A stretch of 64,000 bases of DNA from Turnera subulata. Lineage: Eukaryota; Streptophyta; Magnoliopsida; Malpighiales; Passifloraceae. Under the pieces are notes generated by a model, which was given only the letters and a program-made list of their open reading frames with translations, searched no databases and was not told the origin of the DNA. The position numbers and the translations under genes are program-made. Of this stretch, positions 20,901 through 31,362 are shown one piece after another. Where the stretch lies: contig JAKUCV010007261.1 in the NCBI GenBank assembly GCA_028386065.3, forward strand, positions 1 to 64,000, written 5' to 3'. Each line of letters opens with the position of its first letter. Within the stretch, counting starts at the first letter, position 1.

Positions 20901-21629
20901 TGATGTGCTCTAAATAATAGCATATTTTATGATGATTTTGAATGGCTTTTACTATATTTTTTCGATCAATTATGTGTATAATCCTTATATTATTGTGTAT
21001 TTTCATGCGTTGTGTCAATTAGTACTTCAATATTGATGATTAAGTGTTTTTATAAGGAATAAATCGCTTTTTTGAAGAATGAAAGCTTTTTACCCAAGTT
21101 TGGAAACCAAGCCCAATGTAGGAAACTTTCTGCAATGAGCACAGCTCATTATTTTGGAGATTGCGGGAAATCCAGGCATCGGAATCAAGTGAAACCAATT
21201 GGAGATGAAACTAGACTTCCATATTAGGGATATAAATTTCATAACTTTTGGACATGTCTACTAGGAGGAGCACTAAGTCGATTCCAGCCTAAGATGCAGA
21301 TTTTTCTGTGCCGACCCAGGCCCAGTGTTTTGACTATATCTCGAGCTACAGAAGTCCAATTGAGGAGAGTATTTTTAGAAAGATGAGAGAATTATCTAGA
21401 ACTTTGTAGAAGAGTCCAACACCTAGTTCGGACATATTCTAATCACAAAGTGCAGTGCAATTTTCAAGTTAAAAAACAGGCAAAAAAGTCCAACTTGGAG
21501 TGCAAGTAAAGAATTCTATTCCAATTCAAAGAAGGAGACCTTTGGACGACCTCCAGCACCAAAACCACTACAAATACACCGCTTGGGGCGTCATATTCAG
21601 GAGGCCGAGTTCAGAGGCCGAAGCTCTGC
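20901..21629 (+). mobile_element. Athila LTR fragment (5' part)
   Basis: It starts TGATGTGCTCTAAAT after a purine-rich tract (AAAACAAAAAAAAGAGT). It is collinear in inverse orientation with the Athila LTR at 49936-51649, for example the TGAATGGCTTTTACTAT block, GTGTCAATTAGTACTTCAAT and the CTGTGCCGACCCAGGCCCAG block. It stops at GCTCTGC, where a Tat LTR begins, so it was split by that insertion. Confidence 0.7.
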
Positions 21630-23161
21630 TGTGAGAACCCAGACCGAATGTTCCTTCGGCCTTCTCACCTGTGGATCGATGGAGTCGCCACCCAAGTTTT
21701 AGTACCGTGGAAAAACTCGACAAAAACCGAAGAATAACTCCTTATACCCGCAGAGCAACCAGATTAGCTAACCAAAGACGCCGGACTCGGGGGTTCGTCA
21801 TCCATGCTTGGGCAAAATAATATGCAATTTAAGTGAATACTTGTGTTTTGGTGCATGTGTGTAAATACCAGATTTCCAGCAAGCAACAAACAACAATAAT
21901 AATATATAAATTCGGAATTAAAAGAAAAGAAAACAAATAAATTGGCTTGCGTCTCCACCACTAGAGACATCCTACGTACCCCGTTCGGGTTCAAAGCCCA
22001 CGTAGTTCTTGGGAACAAAGCAAACACTCAAGAGAATATGTCGCTATCATCATGGCATCGAATCAGCAGCAATCAAAGCGATTTAGAATCGAAAAGAGTT
22101 TAGAACACTTACCTTGAGTTTCTAGACAGAAACTTGAGTTGACTTTAAGTGGATTTTAAATAACAAAAACTACCGATTCAACCCCTGAGCCCAACTGCAA
22201 AGTTGTAGAAATTCATATTAGCTTTCTAGAGAGTCTAAGAGCACAGCAACACGAGGTATAGAACTGGAGATATGATTTAATTACTGAGACTTCACGCTGC
22301 AGGAGCTTCCACGCGAGTTCTTTGCGTTCTTGACCCCGAGATTGCGATTGATTGCTCCTATGCTCTTGAATTCGACTTCTTCTCTGTAAAGAAAAGTGAA
22401 AGAACACAACTACAACAATACCACATGAGATCTGAGAGAGAAAAGCAATTGGAATTGAGAAATATAATTGAAAGAGTTTTCCCAAACTAAGGCGCTTAAA
22501 GAGAGAATTACCGACCCCCTAAAACGTGTGTATGAGGTTCTATTTATAGTGTTCAGGGCCTAAGAGGTCGTGGTTTTGATCCTAAGATTGAGATTTAACC
22601 CCTAGAACAAATGGTTGAGAGCTAAGATCGAAAAAGAGGCAAAAAACAAGAAAATTTCCGAAACAGGGAGATATGACAGCCGGAGACAAGAGATGACCGC
22701 CACGCTTTTCGAGATGACCGCCAAGACCGTAGCTACAGTGCACGCCTATTCCTATTTTGACCCGGTTTTCCTAGTGTTGACTCCAATTCGATTCTTGCAC
22801 GCAAAGTAAAGGTTCTCAGACCAGAAAAACTCTCATTTCTTGAGGGAAACTCCATACTCTTTCCATCTAAACTCATTTACTTGACCTTCACTCCAAGGAT
22901 TAGAATTATTCCTCTTTTATTCCATAAAATAAGCAAAATAATAAACTAACTTAATTGGGCCTCTAATCCAACGAAAATCAAAGGTAAATAAGTCAGAAAA
23001 TTCGTGCTAAGCCTCGGCCTAATTAGATGGATAGTCCATTAATTTATTTATTGGGTTCCTAAGCCAAATTAAAGTCGAAAAATTAATATAATTAACCTTG
23101 GGCTCTAAAATACAATAATACACCAGTAAAATAAATTGATGGCTAAATTTGGGTGTTCACA
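21630..23161 (-). mobile_element. Tat/Ogre-lineage 3' LTR
   Basis: TGTGAGAACCC at 21630 and GGGTGTTCACA ending 23161 give inverted ends. On the minus strand it starts TGTGAACACCCAAATTTAGC after a purine tract AATGAGGGGCATA. 1532 bp. It contains a TATA-type box (22540-22549, complement CTATAAATAG) and GATGACCGCC motifs (22690-22730). The left flank TCTGC (21625-21629) is the expected TSD; no matching right copy was found because the element is truncated. Confidence 0.8.
22540..22549 (-). promoter_or_regulatory. TATA box of Tat LTR (21630-23161)
   Basis: Complement CTATAAATAG, at the same relative place as in the other two Tat LTRs (28291 and 57732), downstream of GATGACCGCC motifs. Confidence 0.55.
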
Positions 23162-23439
23162 TATGCCCCTCATTGGTGAGGGTCTAAGAATTTAGGCATG
23201 AAACAACGCAAGAGAACACACAAATTTAAAAGAGAAATAATGCACGTGGATATGCTGCTGACTATGACAATGATGTTTGAAAATGTTTACCCGAGGTTGT
23301 GCCACTGGGGATAGATAATGTGTTTGAGACAAATTGAGACTAGTTGAGACAAAGTTGAGACTAGGTTGAGACTAATTGAGACAAAGTTAAGGCTAATGGA
23401 GACAAAGTTGAGACAAAGGTGAGGCTAATTGAGACAATG

Positions 23440-23933
23440 TGTGACACCCGTGGTCGATGAGGGCGGGAAGTGTACGCTGGTGCCGGGATGAGCATTGACA
23501 AGGAGCGGCTTCTGGCAGGCTTCTCGATGGAGGGGCACACGAATGAACCGAATCCACACCGGAATAGGAGAGATTCTGAGACTGTGTAGGGATGGGGCTG
23601 CACAGTTGGGGCGATTTCGTAATTATATGGGTATGAGACTGTATAATTAGAAATAGCTTAAATGAAGTGATTTTGAGGTTGTACAGGTATGAGACTATAC
23701 AATCGAGAATAACTTAAATGGTTTGATGGGTACTAACTATATCATCAAGGTGCACCTACCTTTTCGATGCTCATTCCAGAAAAACTCCAAAGTTAAGCGT
23801 GCTTGACTTGGAGCAATTCTAGGATGGGTGATCTCTTGGGAAGTTTTCTTTGGAAACATGCGAGTGAGGACAAAGCATGTTGGAAAGGTCCCGTGTTGGT
23901 CTGTACTGACAGTCGACAAGCCGAGACGTTACA
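23440..23933 (+). mobile_element. Cassandra TRIM solo LTR with intact TSD
   Basis: 494 bp, starts TGTGACACCCGTGGTCG and ends GAGACGTTACA. It is flanked by the perfect 5-bp duplication CAATG (23435-23439 and 23934-23938). It encloses a 5S rRNA-like stretch, the defining feature of Cassandra terminal-repeat elements. No second LTR, PBS or PPT is present, so it is a solo LTR made by LTR-LTR recombination. Confidence 0.85.
23768..23860 (+). promoter_or_regulatory. 5S rRNA-like Pol III internal promoter
   Basis: ACTCCAAAGTTAAGCGTGCT (box A region, about 23784-23803) is followed by AGGATGGGTGATCTCTTGGG (box C, 23821-23840), with spacing like plant 5S rRNA. The 5' and 3' thirds of 5S are not conserved, so it is not a 5S gene. 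It may still bind TFIIIA and recruit Pol III. Confidence 0.75.
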
Positions 23934-24996
23934 CAATGGTTGAGACGAAGTTGAGACTAATTTTGACAACACCCACATTAGGTTGAGACTAGCTGAGACA
24001 AAGTTGAGACTAAGTGAGACAAAGTTGAGGCTAATGAAGACTAGTTGAGGCAATCCACTTGGGGAATATTTTGAGACTAGTTTAGTTGAGACATGAGACA
24101 TTGAATATAATTGGGTCATTGAATCCCCCTAATGTAGGTGTTGAGACTATAGAGTTGTGACCATTTAGACAAATTTTGTGATTTGAAGAATGATTGAAAT
24201 ATTGAGACAAATTAGTGGGTATCTGACCCATGCATACAATTATGAGACAAATCATAGAGCACCACGCCCAAATATTGATATGACAAATTATCGGGGGTCA
24301 TGCCCAATCGTATATTCTTTTTAGAAAAAATTTAGGGGCATGACCTACACAAATTGAGACTCATGTTTTGGAAAAAATTTGTGATGATGGACTATAATTT
24401 TGAGTCATATTGTTCATTTGTGACATATTTTTGCAATTTGAGACAATAGTGCTTAAGGAATCCATGTCCTATCTCTAGATGAATGCATGAAGATGCTTCT
24501 AAAGTGATGCGTGACTTGATTTGAATGGGGATGACCCTAGTTTCTACATGATGTATGCTCCTATTGATTATGATGCATGAGAATGCAAAAGGGAAAGCTC
24601 ATATTCTTTGTGATGAACATTAACGTAAAGGGGATGCCCCTAGCATTTAGAATGCGTCAATGATCTTGATTTATAAAGTGCATGAGAATGCCCCTGACAT
24701 GATGCATGAATGTCATGAGAATTTGAAAACAAATGAGCCAAAGCAGGTTTAGGAAAAAGCGCGAGCTACCCCATCAAAAATACAAAAGCTTTATGTGAAG
24801 AATTCTCAATGGCCATGAACGATATCTTTTTAATAAAGACCCCATGAGTGGTTGATTAGAAATTCCTAAGTGAATGAAGGAACATCTTGCGAAATAACGG
24901 GACCGGAGGCGCGAGGACTTCTTGAGAGCGGTCGAAGATTGGAGATACGGGTACTCCTTTATGGCCAATGGCTACTCTCTTTTTCTTTTATCTTGC

Positions 24997-25093
24997 CTTA
25001 ATTTTTGTCTAGACCGCCCTTTCGGGTTTTCAACCTAGCAGGCATGTCCTAACTTTTGCCTAGGCCGCCCTTGCGGGTTTTCAACCTAGCGGA
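24997..25093. repeat. Duplicated CGGGTTTTCAACCTAGC block
   Basis: Two adjacent copies (24997-25043 and 25048-25093) of a block with CTTTTGCCTAGGCCGCCC and CGGGTTTTCAACCTAGC. A single copy occurs at 47530-47572 in the other Tat remnant. It is conserved untranslated sequence of the family. Confidence 0.6.
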
Positions 25094-25813
25094 CTTTCCT
25101 TTTCTTTTATTTTTTCAATTTTTTCCCTTCTTCCTTTTTTGGAAGGAGTAGCAACCACGAGGCCTTTGGAGGGATACAATCATGGCGGGCTTTAGGAAGC
25201 CAAGAGATATGCTTGAGAGACCGTTGAAGAGACGGACGAGAGATTGATAACATCATTGGGGAAGAAAACTGTGCTCGAGAGGCGAATAGAACATACCCAT
25301 GATTGTTGAAGCCAATGCTTAAGAGAAAAATGAGCCATGCCGATGAATGATCAAAAGATCGTTGAGATTCCGGTGAGGAAGCAAGTCAACCAATAAGTGG
25401 GGTAGATAAAAATTCGGGCGGGTGTGAGTCCTATAAGGAGAGTAATGATACTTTGTCAAGGTTGAGAGGCAGAGTCCGAAAAATTAGCATTTGCATACCC
25501 TCGTGGCACATTTAATATTGAGAAGCAAGAACAATCTCCAATATTGTCCATTGAACCAACATAAGAACCGATTAGACCGGGCCCATTGCCGGGTTACCTA
25601 CGTACCCATGAATATAGGGTGGGAGGTGTTTGGTTTGAAGTTTGATGGTGTTTAGTGGAAAATCAAAGGTGATAGGCATTTGGTTTGAATCAAATGTGGC
25701 AAGTGTTTGGTGGAATGGTATTTAGGGATGAATACTTGTCTTTTTCCTAAATCTTGTGGTGGTCGGATGTTTGTCTTATTAATCAAGTCCGGCTAGATGA
25801 GTTGAGATTTGGA

Positions 25814-25912
25814 GGTCACTTCCTCGTTTTGATTTTTTTTTTTTGAATTTTTCTTTTTTTTTTCTTTTTTTTTTCTGAATTTTTCTTGATTTTTTTTTCG
25901 AGGGAAGTGACC
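25814..25912. repeat. Hairpin with polypyrimidine loop
   Basis: GGTCACTTCCTCG (25814-25826) pairs with CGAGGGAAGTGACC (25899-25912), with one bulged base, around a 72-bp almost pure pyrimidine (T-rich) loop. A homologous structure sits at 48138-48244. Confidence 0.7.
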
Positions 25913-26351
25913 TTGGAATTGGTGAGTGTGATGTAGTCATTGATCGCCGAGACTAATGTTCGTGAAAGGATAGGTTGGACAAACACTTGAATTGGTCGTG
26001 TGATTTGGACAAGTATTCAGATAGGTAGGGATTATATTGACAGGATCAGGTCTCCGTAGTTCGTTGGAAAAGGTTCCCGGGTTGGGCCAATTAACTTTCA
26101 TGAAGTTTCTCAAAAACATATCTATGCACACATAAATGAGGGAATGTAGAATTCGATTATTCTTGAAAACATCGAAGAATACATTTATTCAAATGCTTGA
26201 AAATTAAGTGCGTCTAACATGATTAAATCACTACTTTATTAAATTCCAGACTCTAAAAAGGTGATAGCTCAAATCTCTCTCTCTCTAGGACATGGCCCTT
26301 GATACTTCCATCGATTCTAATGCTTAGGCACGATGATCATTCCCTGGTCAA

Positions 26352-27072
26352 TCAGCTTCCACAGTTGTCCACCGTATGTCCTTGAGTTTGATGATACTTA
26401 CAATACTTGCTTTGATCGACCGTGGAATTGGCATATGGTTTCGGCTCTAGAGGCTTCAACAATCCATCCTTAATGCACTTCTTGAACACTTCTCCAATGG
26501 GCATGGGCAATGGAGTGAACTCTCTCTTTGGTGGGATGACACGACGAGGTGCTTGTGCATCTTCATTGTTAACTTCAATCGTCTTGTTGTCATTATACCC
26601 TTGAGTTGGAGCATGACTAGCGACCTTGACCCTTCCAGACATTATGGCATCTTCCAATTCAATTCCTGCCCCAATGAGAGCCTTAAAATTGGCATAATAG
26701 TTGCTCACCATGCGATCATAGTAAACCGGTTGTAAGTTCTTGAACACCTCCTTGAGCTTGTTGAGCTTGTCTTCAACCAAGGGCTTCTTCCATTCGGCTT
26801 TCGCTACCCCTTGCTTTGAGCGTTGCACCTCGTTCTCCTCATTGGATGCGACCTTCTTTGTTCTCACACTATCAATGAGCGTCCTGAAAACAATGCCATC
26901 CAATTCGGTTATCAACTCCTTCATCAAGTCGGCTTTCTCGGTTTGCACAATGTGTCCACTCATGGTCATGTTCATGACAATTGAAAAATCTAAGTGCAAG
27001 CTTGGTTTTGATTTTGTGTTTGAGAAAACATAATGGAGAATGAGACAAAATTTTTATGGAGTAGACTCGCAA
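26352..27072 (-). pseudogene. Tat gag fragment
   Basis: 216 codons open from 26999 to 26352 with gag-like content: a capsid C-terminal helix region (VEDKLNKLKEVFKNLQPVYY), a Pro-rich linker (FTPLPMPIGEVFKKCIKDGL), then a CCHC-like zinc knuckle CKYHQTQGHTVDNC close to the end. This arrangement is typical of Tat/Ogre/Retand gag. A related frame reaches 27072 (basic, Cys/His-rich), possibly after a frameshift. The N-terminal half of gag and the whole of pol are missing. Confidence 0.65.
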
Positions 27073-28104
27073 AAGGATTTTTTTTTTTTATTTTTGGTTT
27101 TTTTTTGTTGAAAATAAACAAGTAATAATAAAAAAAGATTTTTTTTTTGGAAAATTACTTTGGCTCGAATTTTTATTTTGAAAACATGTGATGTAGTATG
27201 ATGTTAATGATGTTTAATGCATGCATACATGGATTCCCAAAGCAAAGTAGACATACACAAGCAAAGAGCATAGCATTAAAAATCCATCACCAAAATTCGG
27301 CATCATTCGAATTAAAATGCATGATATACTAGGGTATGCAGGTTGGTTGGGGGCTAAGAAACCGTTGCTATGGAGGTTCAGCCTACTCACATGTGACACT
27401 AGGATATTGCGTGAGGTCAAGGGCCAAGGTTCCCAATCATCGCTCGCGGCGGGTAACAGACAAATCACATGCCATAACACCACTGTGAACACCCAAATTT
27501 GACCTACGGTTTTTCTACTAAAATTGGATTTTAGACATACTTGGACTTAAGAATAATGAGATGATTTGATCTTGAGAATGAGACATGTCAAGAATTTAAC
27601 TTAGTAGAAATAATGTATTTTAGTAATTTGGACCTTTATGTGTTTAGACCTAGGATTAATGAGATGATTTAATCTTAGGTTGAAATATATATTAAGGTTT
27701 ATTTTTGCTGAAATATTTTCATTTTACTAGGACCTTTTATCTATTTTTGATCCAATTAAATTGAGATGATTTATTTTTGGGTTAAGGATGGGTTTCAGGG
27801 CCCAAGTTAATGAAATGAGCATTCTCCAGAGGTTAGTAAGCCCACTAACACATTTCTTGTAGGTTAATTTAGCTCTGATTTTTGCGGAAAATTAGAGTTA
27901 AATCACCATTTAATTAGATTTTGTATTTTTGGTATGATTTTGCTTAAAATGGGTATTAAAGTGGAATCAATCAGTTAGGGAATGATTTGGAGGAGTAGTA
28001 ATCAAGTAATAGAGTGATTCTGGATTGATTATGCAGGGGAATCAAATCAGGGATGAATTAGGGGAAACTAGGTGCAAAAAAAGGAAAGAACGAGGAAACG
28101 CGGG

Positions 28105-28190
28105 AGTGCTGGGCGGCCATGTCGGGATGACCGCTGGGCCTGGCGGTCTTGGTGCCCATGACCGCCGACCCTGGCGGTCTTGCTGCTTAG
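28105..28190. promoter_or_regulatory. GGCGGTC/GACCGCC inverted motif cluster
   Basis: Alternating GGCGGTC(T) and ATGACCGC(C) motifs about 100-180 bp upstream of the TATA box, able to form several hairpins. Equivalents occur at 57507-57606 and, reduced, at 22690-22730. Confidence 0.5.
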
Positions 28191-28290
28191 AAATGCCCGA
28201 TTTCCATGATTTTCGCTCCTAACTTGATTCGACGCGGTTTTGGACCACATTTCCATTAACCAGGTCCAGGCCCCTAGACTTCTTAGAACT

Positions 28291-28300
28291 CTATAAATAG
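28291..28300 (+). promoter_or_regulatory. TATA box of Tat solo LTR
   Basis: CTATAAATAG followed by GACCC, the same core as in the LTR at 56886-58493. Confidence 0.6.
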
Positions 28301-29525
28301 GACCCCCCATTCACAGTTTAAAGGATCAACCTCTCATTACATATACACCCCCATAAGCTTCCGTGCTTGGAAAAACTTTACCTCTCCAAGCTTGGAAATA
28401 TTTCTATAGGCAGAAACTCTGGAAAAATTTTGTGGCAAGCATCAAGGAAGGAGCCAGCAAGGGAAGACCAAGAGGGGCAAGCAATCAATAGCAACCCGGG
28501 AGTCAAGAAGGTGGAGAATCCGAGTAGAAGAACCTGATGCGAGCAGTCACATAAAATAATTCATATATCGAGTTCTAGAAGTCAGAGTTTTGTGTTCGTG
28601 GACTCTCTGGAAAGCTAAGAGGGGGATCTACAACATTGCTGTTGAGCCCAGAAGCTGAATCGGCCATTTTCAGTGCTTAAATTCCAGTAGAAGACGACCC
28701 ATAGATTCTGTCCAACAACCGAGATAAGTATTATAATCCCTTCTTGATTGTAATTCTTATCAATTGCTATTTGATGATGTTTTGATGGTGATAATGATGC
28801 TTTTGATGATGTGATTGCTATGATTCCATGACAAGAACTACGTGGGCTTTGAACCCGGTTTCCGGGGTACGTAGGTGGTCTCTAATGGTGGAGACTCAAG
28901 CCCAAATATTTTTATATTCTCATTTTGTTTCAATCTTTATTTTATCATTACATGCTTTGTTTCCACACTTGCACACCTACACATGGCACACTTATACTCC
29001 TCAATTGCACAAAGTTTCAACCCGACATGGATGGATGCCTAACACCTTCCCACCCTTGACGAACCCCCGAATCCCATGTCTTTGGTTTCGTTATGATCAG
29101 TTGCCTAAGGAGTCATTCAAAGGTTTTTCCCAAGTTTTGTCCTTAATAAAATTTAAGTGGCGACTCTATTGACATGGGATTGACCCGAGGAAGAAGGTGA
29201 AAAGGAATAGGTGAGAAGGCCCAAGTGATTTTGGGTCGGGTTCTCACAACCACGAATCTAAATTCAAAACATAATCCATATATCTAAGTTCAATAAACAT
29301 AAAACCTTTGTGTCAACACGATAAGCCATACCCTTAAATAACAAAAAAAAAAAAGATGAAGGCTAAATATAAGACTGTTGTATTTCATTACTATTTTGAA
29401 AGGTGGAGAACAACAAAACGAATTAATCCAACAATCTAAAAAATTAAATTTGGAAATTAAATTTTACAAATCCAATCTAACTCATATATTAGTTTCAAAT
29501 TAACATTAAATAATCTTTAAAAAAA

Positions 29526-29717
29526 ACCAAATCTGCAGCAGCCAAACATCAACAATGGCTTTTGGATGATATAGAATGGGAGCAGGAACAAGGGTCTCTT
29601 GCTAAGGATATTGTATCTTTTTTGAAATCCCATGGACATTGGTCCTTGTCTTTTGTATATAAGGATGCTAATCAGGTAGCACAATTTCCCATGATGGCCC
29701 CCAACCAATTTTTGTAA
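29526..29717 (+). pseudogene. RNase H-like fragment of LINE type
   Basis: A 63-codon frame ending in TAA at 29715-29717 reads WLLDDIEWEQEQG, LAKDIVSFLKSHGHWSLSFV and YKDANQVAQ. This matches the end of the RNase H-like (RVT_3) domain that closes plant non-LTR retrotransposon ORF2 and related host fragments (pattern W-L-DI--FL----SF--RDANQVAH-LA). The final HxLA is changed to QFPMMA. Only the last third of the domain is present, with no upstream RT. From here to 31362 I see no gene; a proline-rich minus frame (29800-30276) is antisense low complexity. Confidence 0.6.
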
Positions 29718-30641
29718 TGGGTTATCAGTGCTCCAGTCCCCTCCAGGTGTGATCACCGAGCTATTAAGGGTTGATAGGAACAACACGGCTTTATAGCCTT
29801 CACGTGTACATGTTTTGAAGTATTAATAATACATCCCGGTTTCGATTAAAAAAAAGGAAAATACAAATGCCAAAAAACTCTGTTACAGCCAAACAGCAAC
29901 AACCACCCTTCCTCCTCTGCCTCCATGCCAACTCTAGCTCTAGCTCAGAGAGAGGAAAAAAATTAAAAAAAAAACATACCGAACATAATAATGGATCAAT
30001 GACAACGATTAGCAACAAAAGAAAATAATGATGGTTCATAGAAAAGAGAAGACGAAGGAGGAGGGGGGAGGAAGGGATTGGTTTGGAGAGAGAGAGAGAG
30101 AGTGGTGGTTCCGGTTCGAGAATGGTGGGGTGGTTGAAGAAGAAGCCATTCCACCTCCATCGAAGTATTGGCCCCTGCCCTGGGCCTTCAGTCCACCGTC
30201 CCACAATCCATGCAATAGTGCCACCATGGGTAGGGACTGGAGGTGCTACGCACCTGGTTGTCTTCCTCCCCGTCATCTAGTCTTGCTTGATGCGGCGATG
30301 ACTGAACAGAGGCGTTGGCTGAGACTACGGCTGCGATGACAACACGGACGATGGAGAAGAGTCAAAGGTATGAAGGAGATAGAGTTCAAATTGGGGGATT
30401 TTCTGTTTCTTCTTTTTTCAATCGGGAGAGGCTTGTTCCAAATCCATTTGAGAAAAAAAAATTACATGTTGTTGTTAAAAAAATGGTTTACATATTTAAA
30501 AAGGGTTTTAAAAAAAATTAATTTGGTTTAACCAAAGAATAAACAAAAAAATTGGCACCCCGTGGGCCCTCTTGTAACATGTGTCAGTACCACGACAATT
30601 TACCTGCTGTAGAGAGGTAAAAAGGATAACGTAACCCAATA

Positions 30642-30742
30642 AATTGAGAGTTGAGGGACACCACAAGTGAAAAAAAGAACAGGGACAACAACTGTGAAAT
30701 CTATAAAGTGGAGGGACACAAAAAAACTTTTATACCACCAAT
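30642..30742 (+). repeat. Dispersed repeat with AGGGACA motifs, copy 2
   Basis: It has the same ordered GGGACA, AGGGACAA and AAAGTGGAGGGACACAAAAA motifs as 1340-1452. Confidence 0.35.
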
Positions 30743-31362
30743 AATCCGTTGTGCCTGCTGATTCGTTTACCCTTTTTTTTTGCCAAATACTACGTGACGT
30801 GAAGCACAGAACAGATTAATGCCAGTAGATTAGGATTTTGCAGCAAAATGTTATTTGACAAAAATGAAAAAATAGATGGAATATGTCTATGTTTCTTTTC
30901 TTCACTTGGCCATTGCATGCCCTGTTTTGATGTTCTTTTGCTTTGTTTTTTTGTCCAAGGCCACAATTGGAGCATGAACTTACGACTTTCATCAAACCAT
31001 CTATTACACTGCTACTAGCTCATTAGTGTTCTGCTTCTACATTCATGTTTTTATGTTTCCACTAGTTCAGCTGTCACCGATACTACTTTGCGAAGATGGC
31101 GACATATCCATTTTCTATACATAAATTTATAATGTAGTAGAATAACAATGTAGTGGATTGGGAAGAGGAAAAAGCTCAGGCTTTTTGTTTGTGAGTGGAG
31201 CAGTTGATTTGGGAACTACAGTGTGGAAAGTTGCTCCCTGCTAGCCAGCACCTCGTAGCAAGGCTCAGCAAATTAAGTTTAGGTGGTCTTTTTTATGTTG
31301 CTTGATTTTTTAACTATCGGTAAAAAAGAATGGCATGATTTGATGGCTGGTAGCTTAATAGT

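Larger units (their letters stand above)
23326..24120. repeat. TTGAGAC-type short tandem repeats
   Basis: Irregular 10-22 bp units of the form GTTGAGAC(A/T)A(A/G)(A/G/T), present from 23326 to 23439 and again from 23934 to about 24120. They are interrupted by the Cassandra LTR, so they were one array before insertion. Confidence 0.75.
23162..27483 (-). mobile_element. Tat element internal remnant without pol
   Basis: Read on the minus strand: leader (27483 to about 27180, collinear with the leader at about 58680-58860, including the GTTGAGTAGGC and GCATACCCTA blocks), gag fragment (27072-26352), then a long 3' untranslated part with the GCCGCCC-CGGGTTTTCAACCTAGC block, ATGCCCC-rich sequence and GAGAC tandem repeats up to the 3' LTR. 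Protease, RT, RNase H and integrase are absent, so this is a deletion derivative. It carries a Cassandra solo LTR at 23440 and is cut by a Tat solo LTR at 27484. Confidence 0.7.
27484..29248 (+). mobile_element. Tat solo LTR with intact TSD
   Basis: 1765 bp, starts TGTGAACACCCAAATTTGAC and ends GGGTTCTCACA. It is flanked by a perfect ACCAC duplication (27479-27483 and 29249-29253). It is inserted in opposite orientation into the leader of the minus-strand Tat element. It carries a TATA box (28291) and an AATAAAA signal near 29145. Reading frames inside it are not genes. Confidence 0.9.

Noticed and set aside
20639..20923. Minus-strand 94-codon frame with a hydrophobic start
   Set aside because: It overlaps the purine tract and start of an Athila LTR on the other strand and has no recognisable homology.
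23768..23860. A functional 5S rRNA gene
   Set aside because: Only the internal promoter region resembles 5S; both ends of the 5S sequence are missing and it lies inside a Cassandra LTR.
29800..30276. Minus-strand 158-codon frame with hydrophobic stretches
   Set aside because: No domain, low-complexity content, overlapping equally long frames on the other strand, and no splice or start context.
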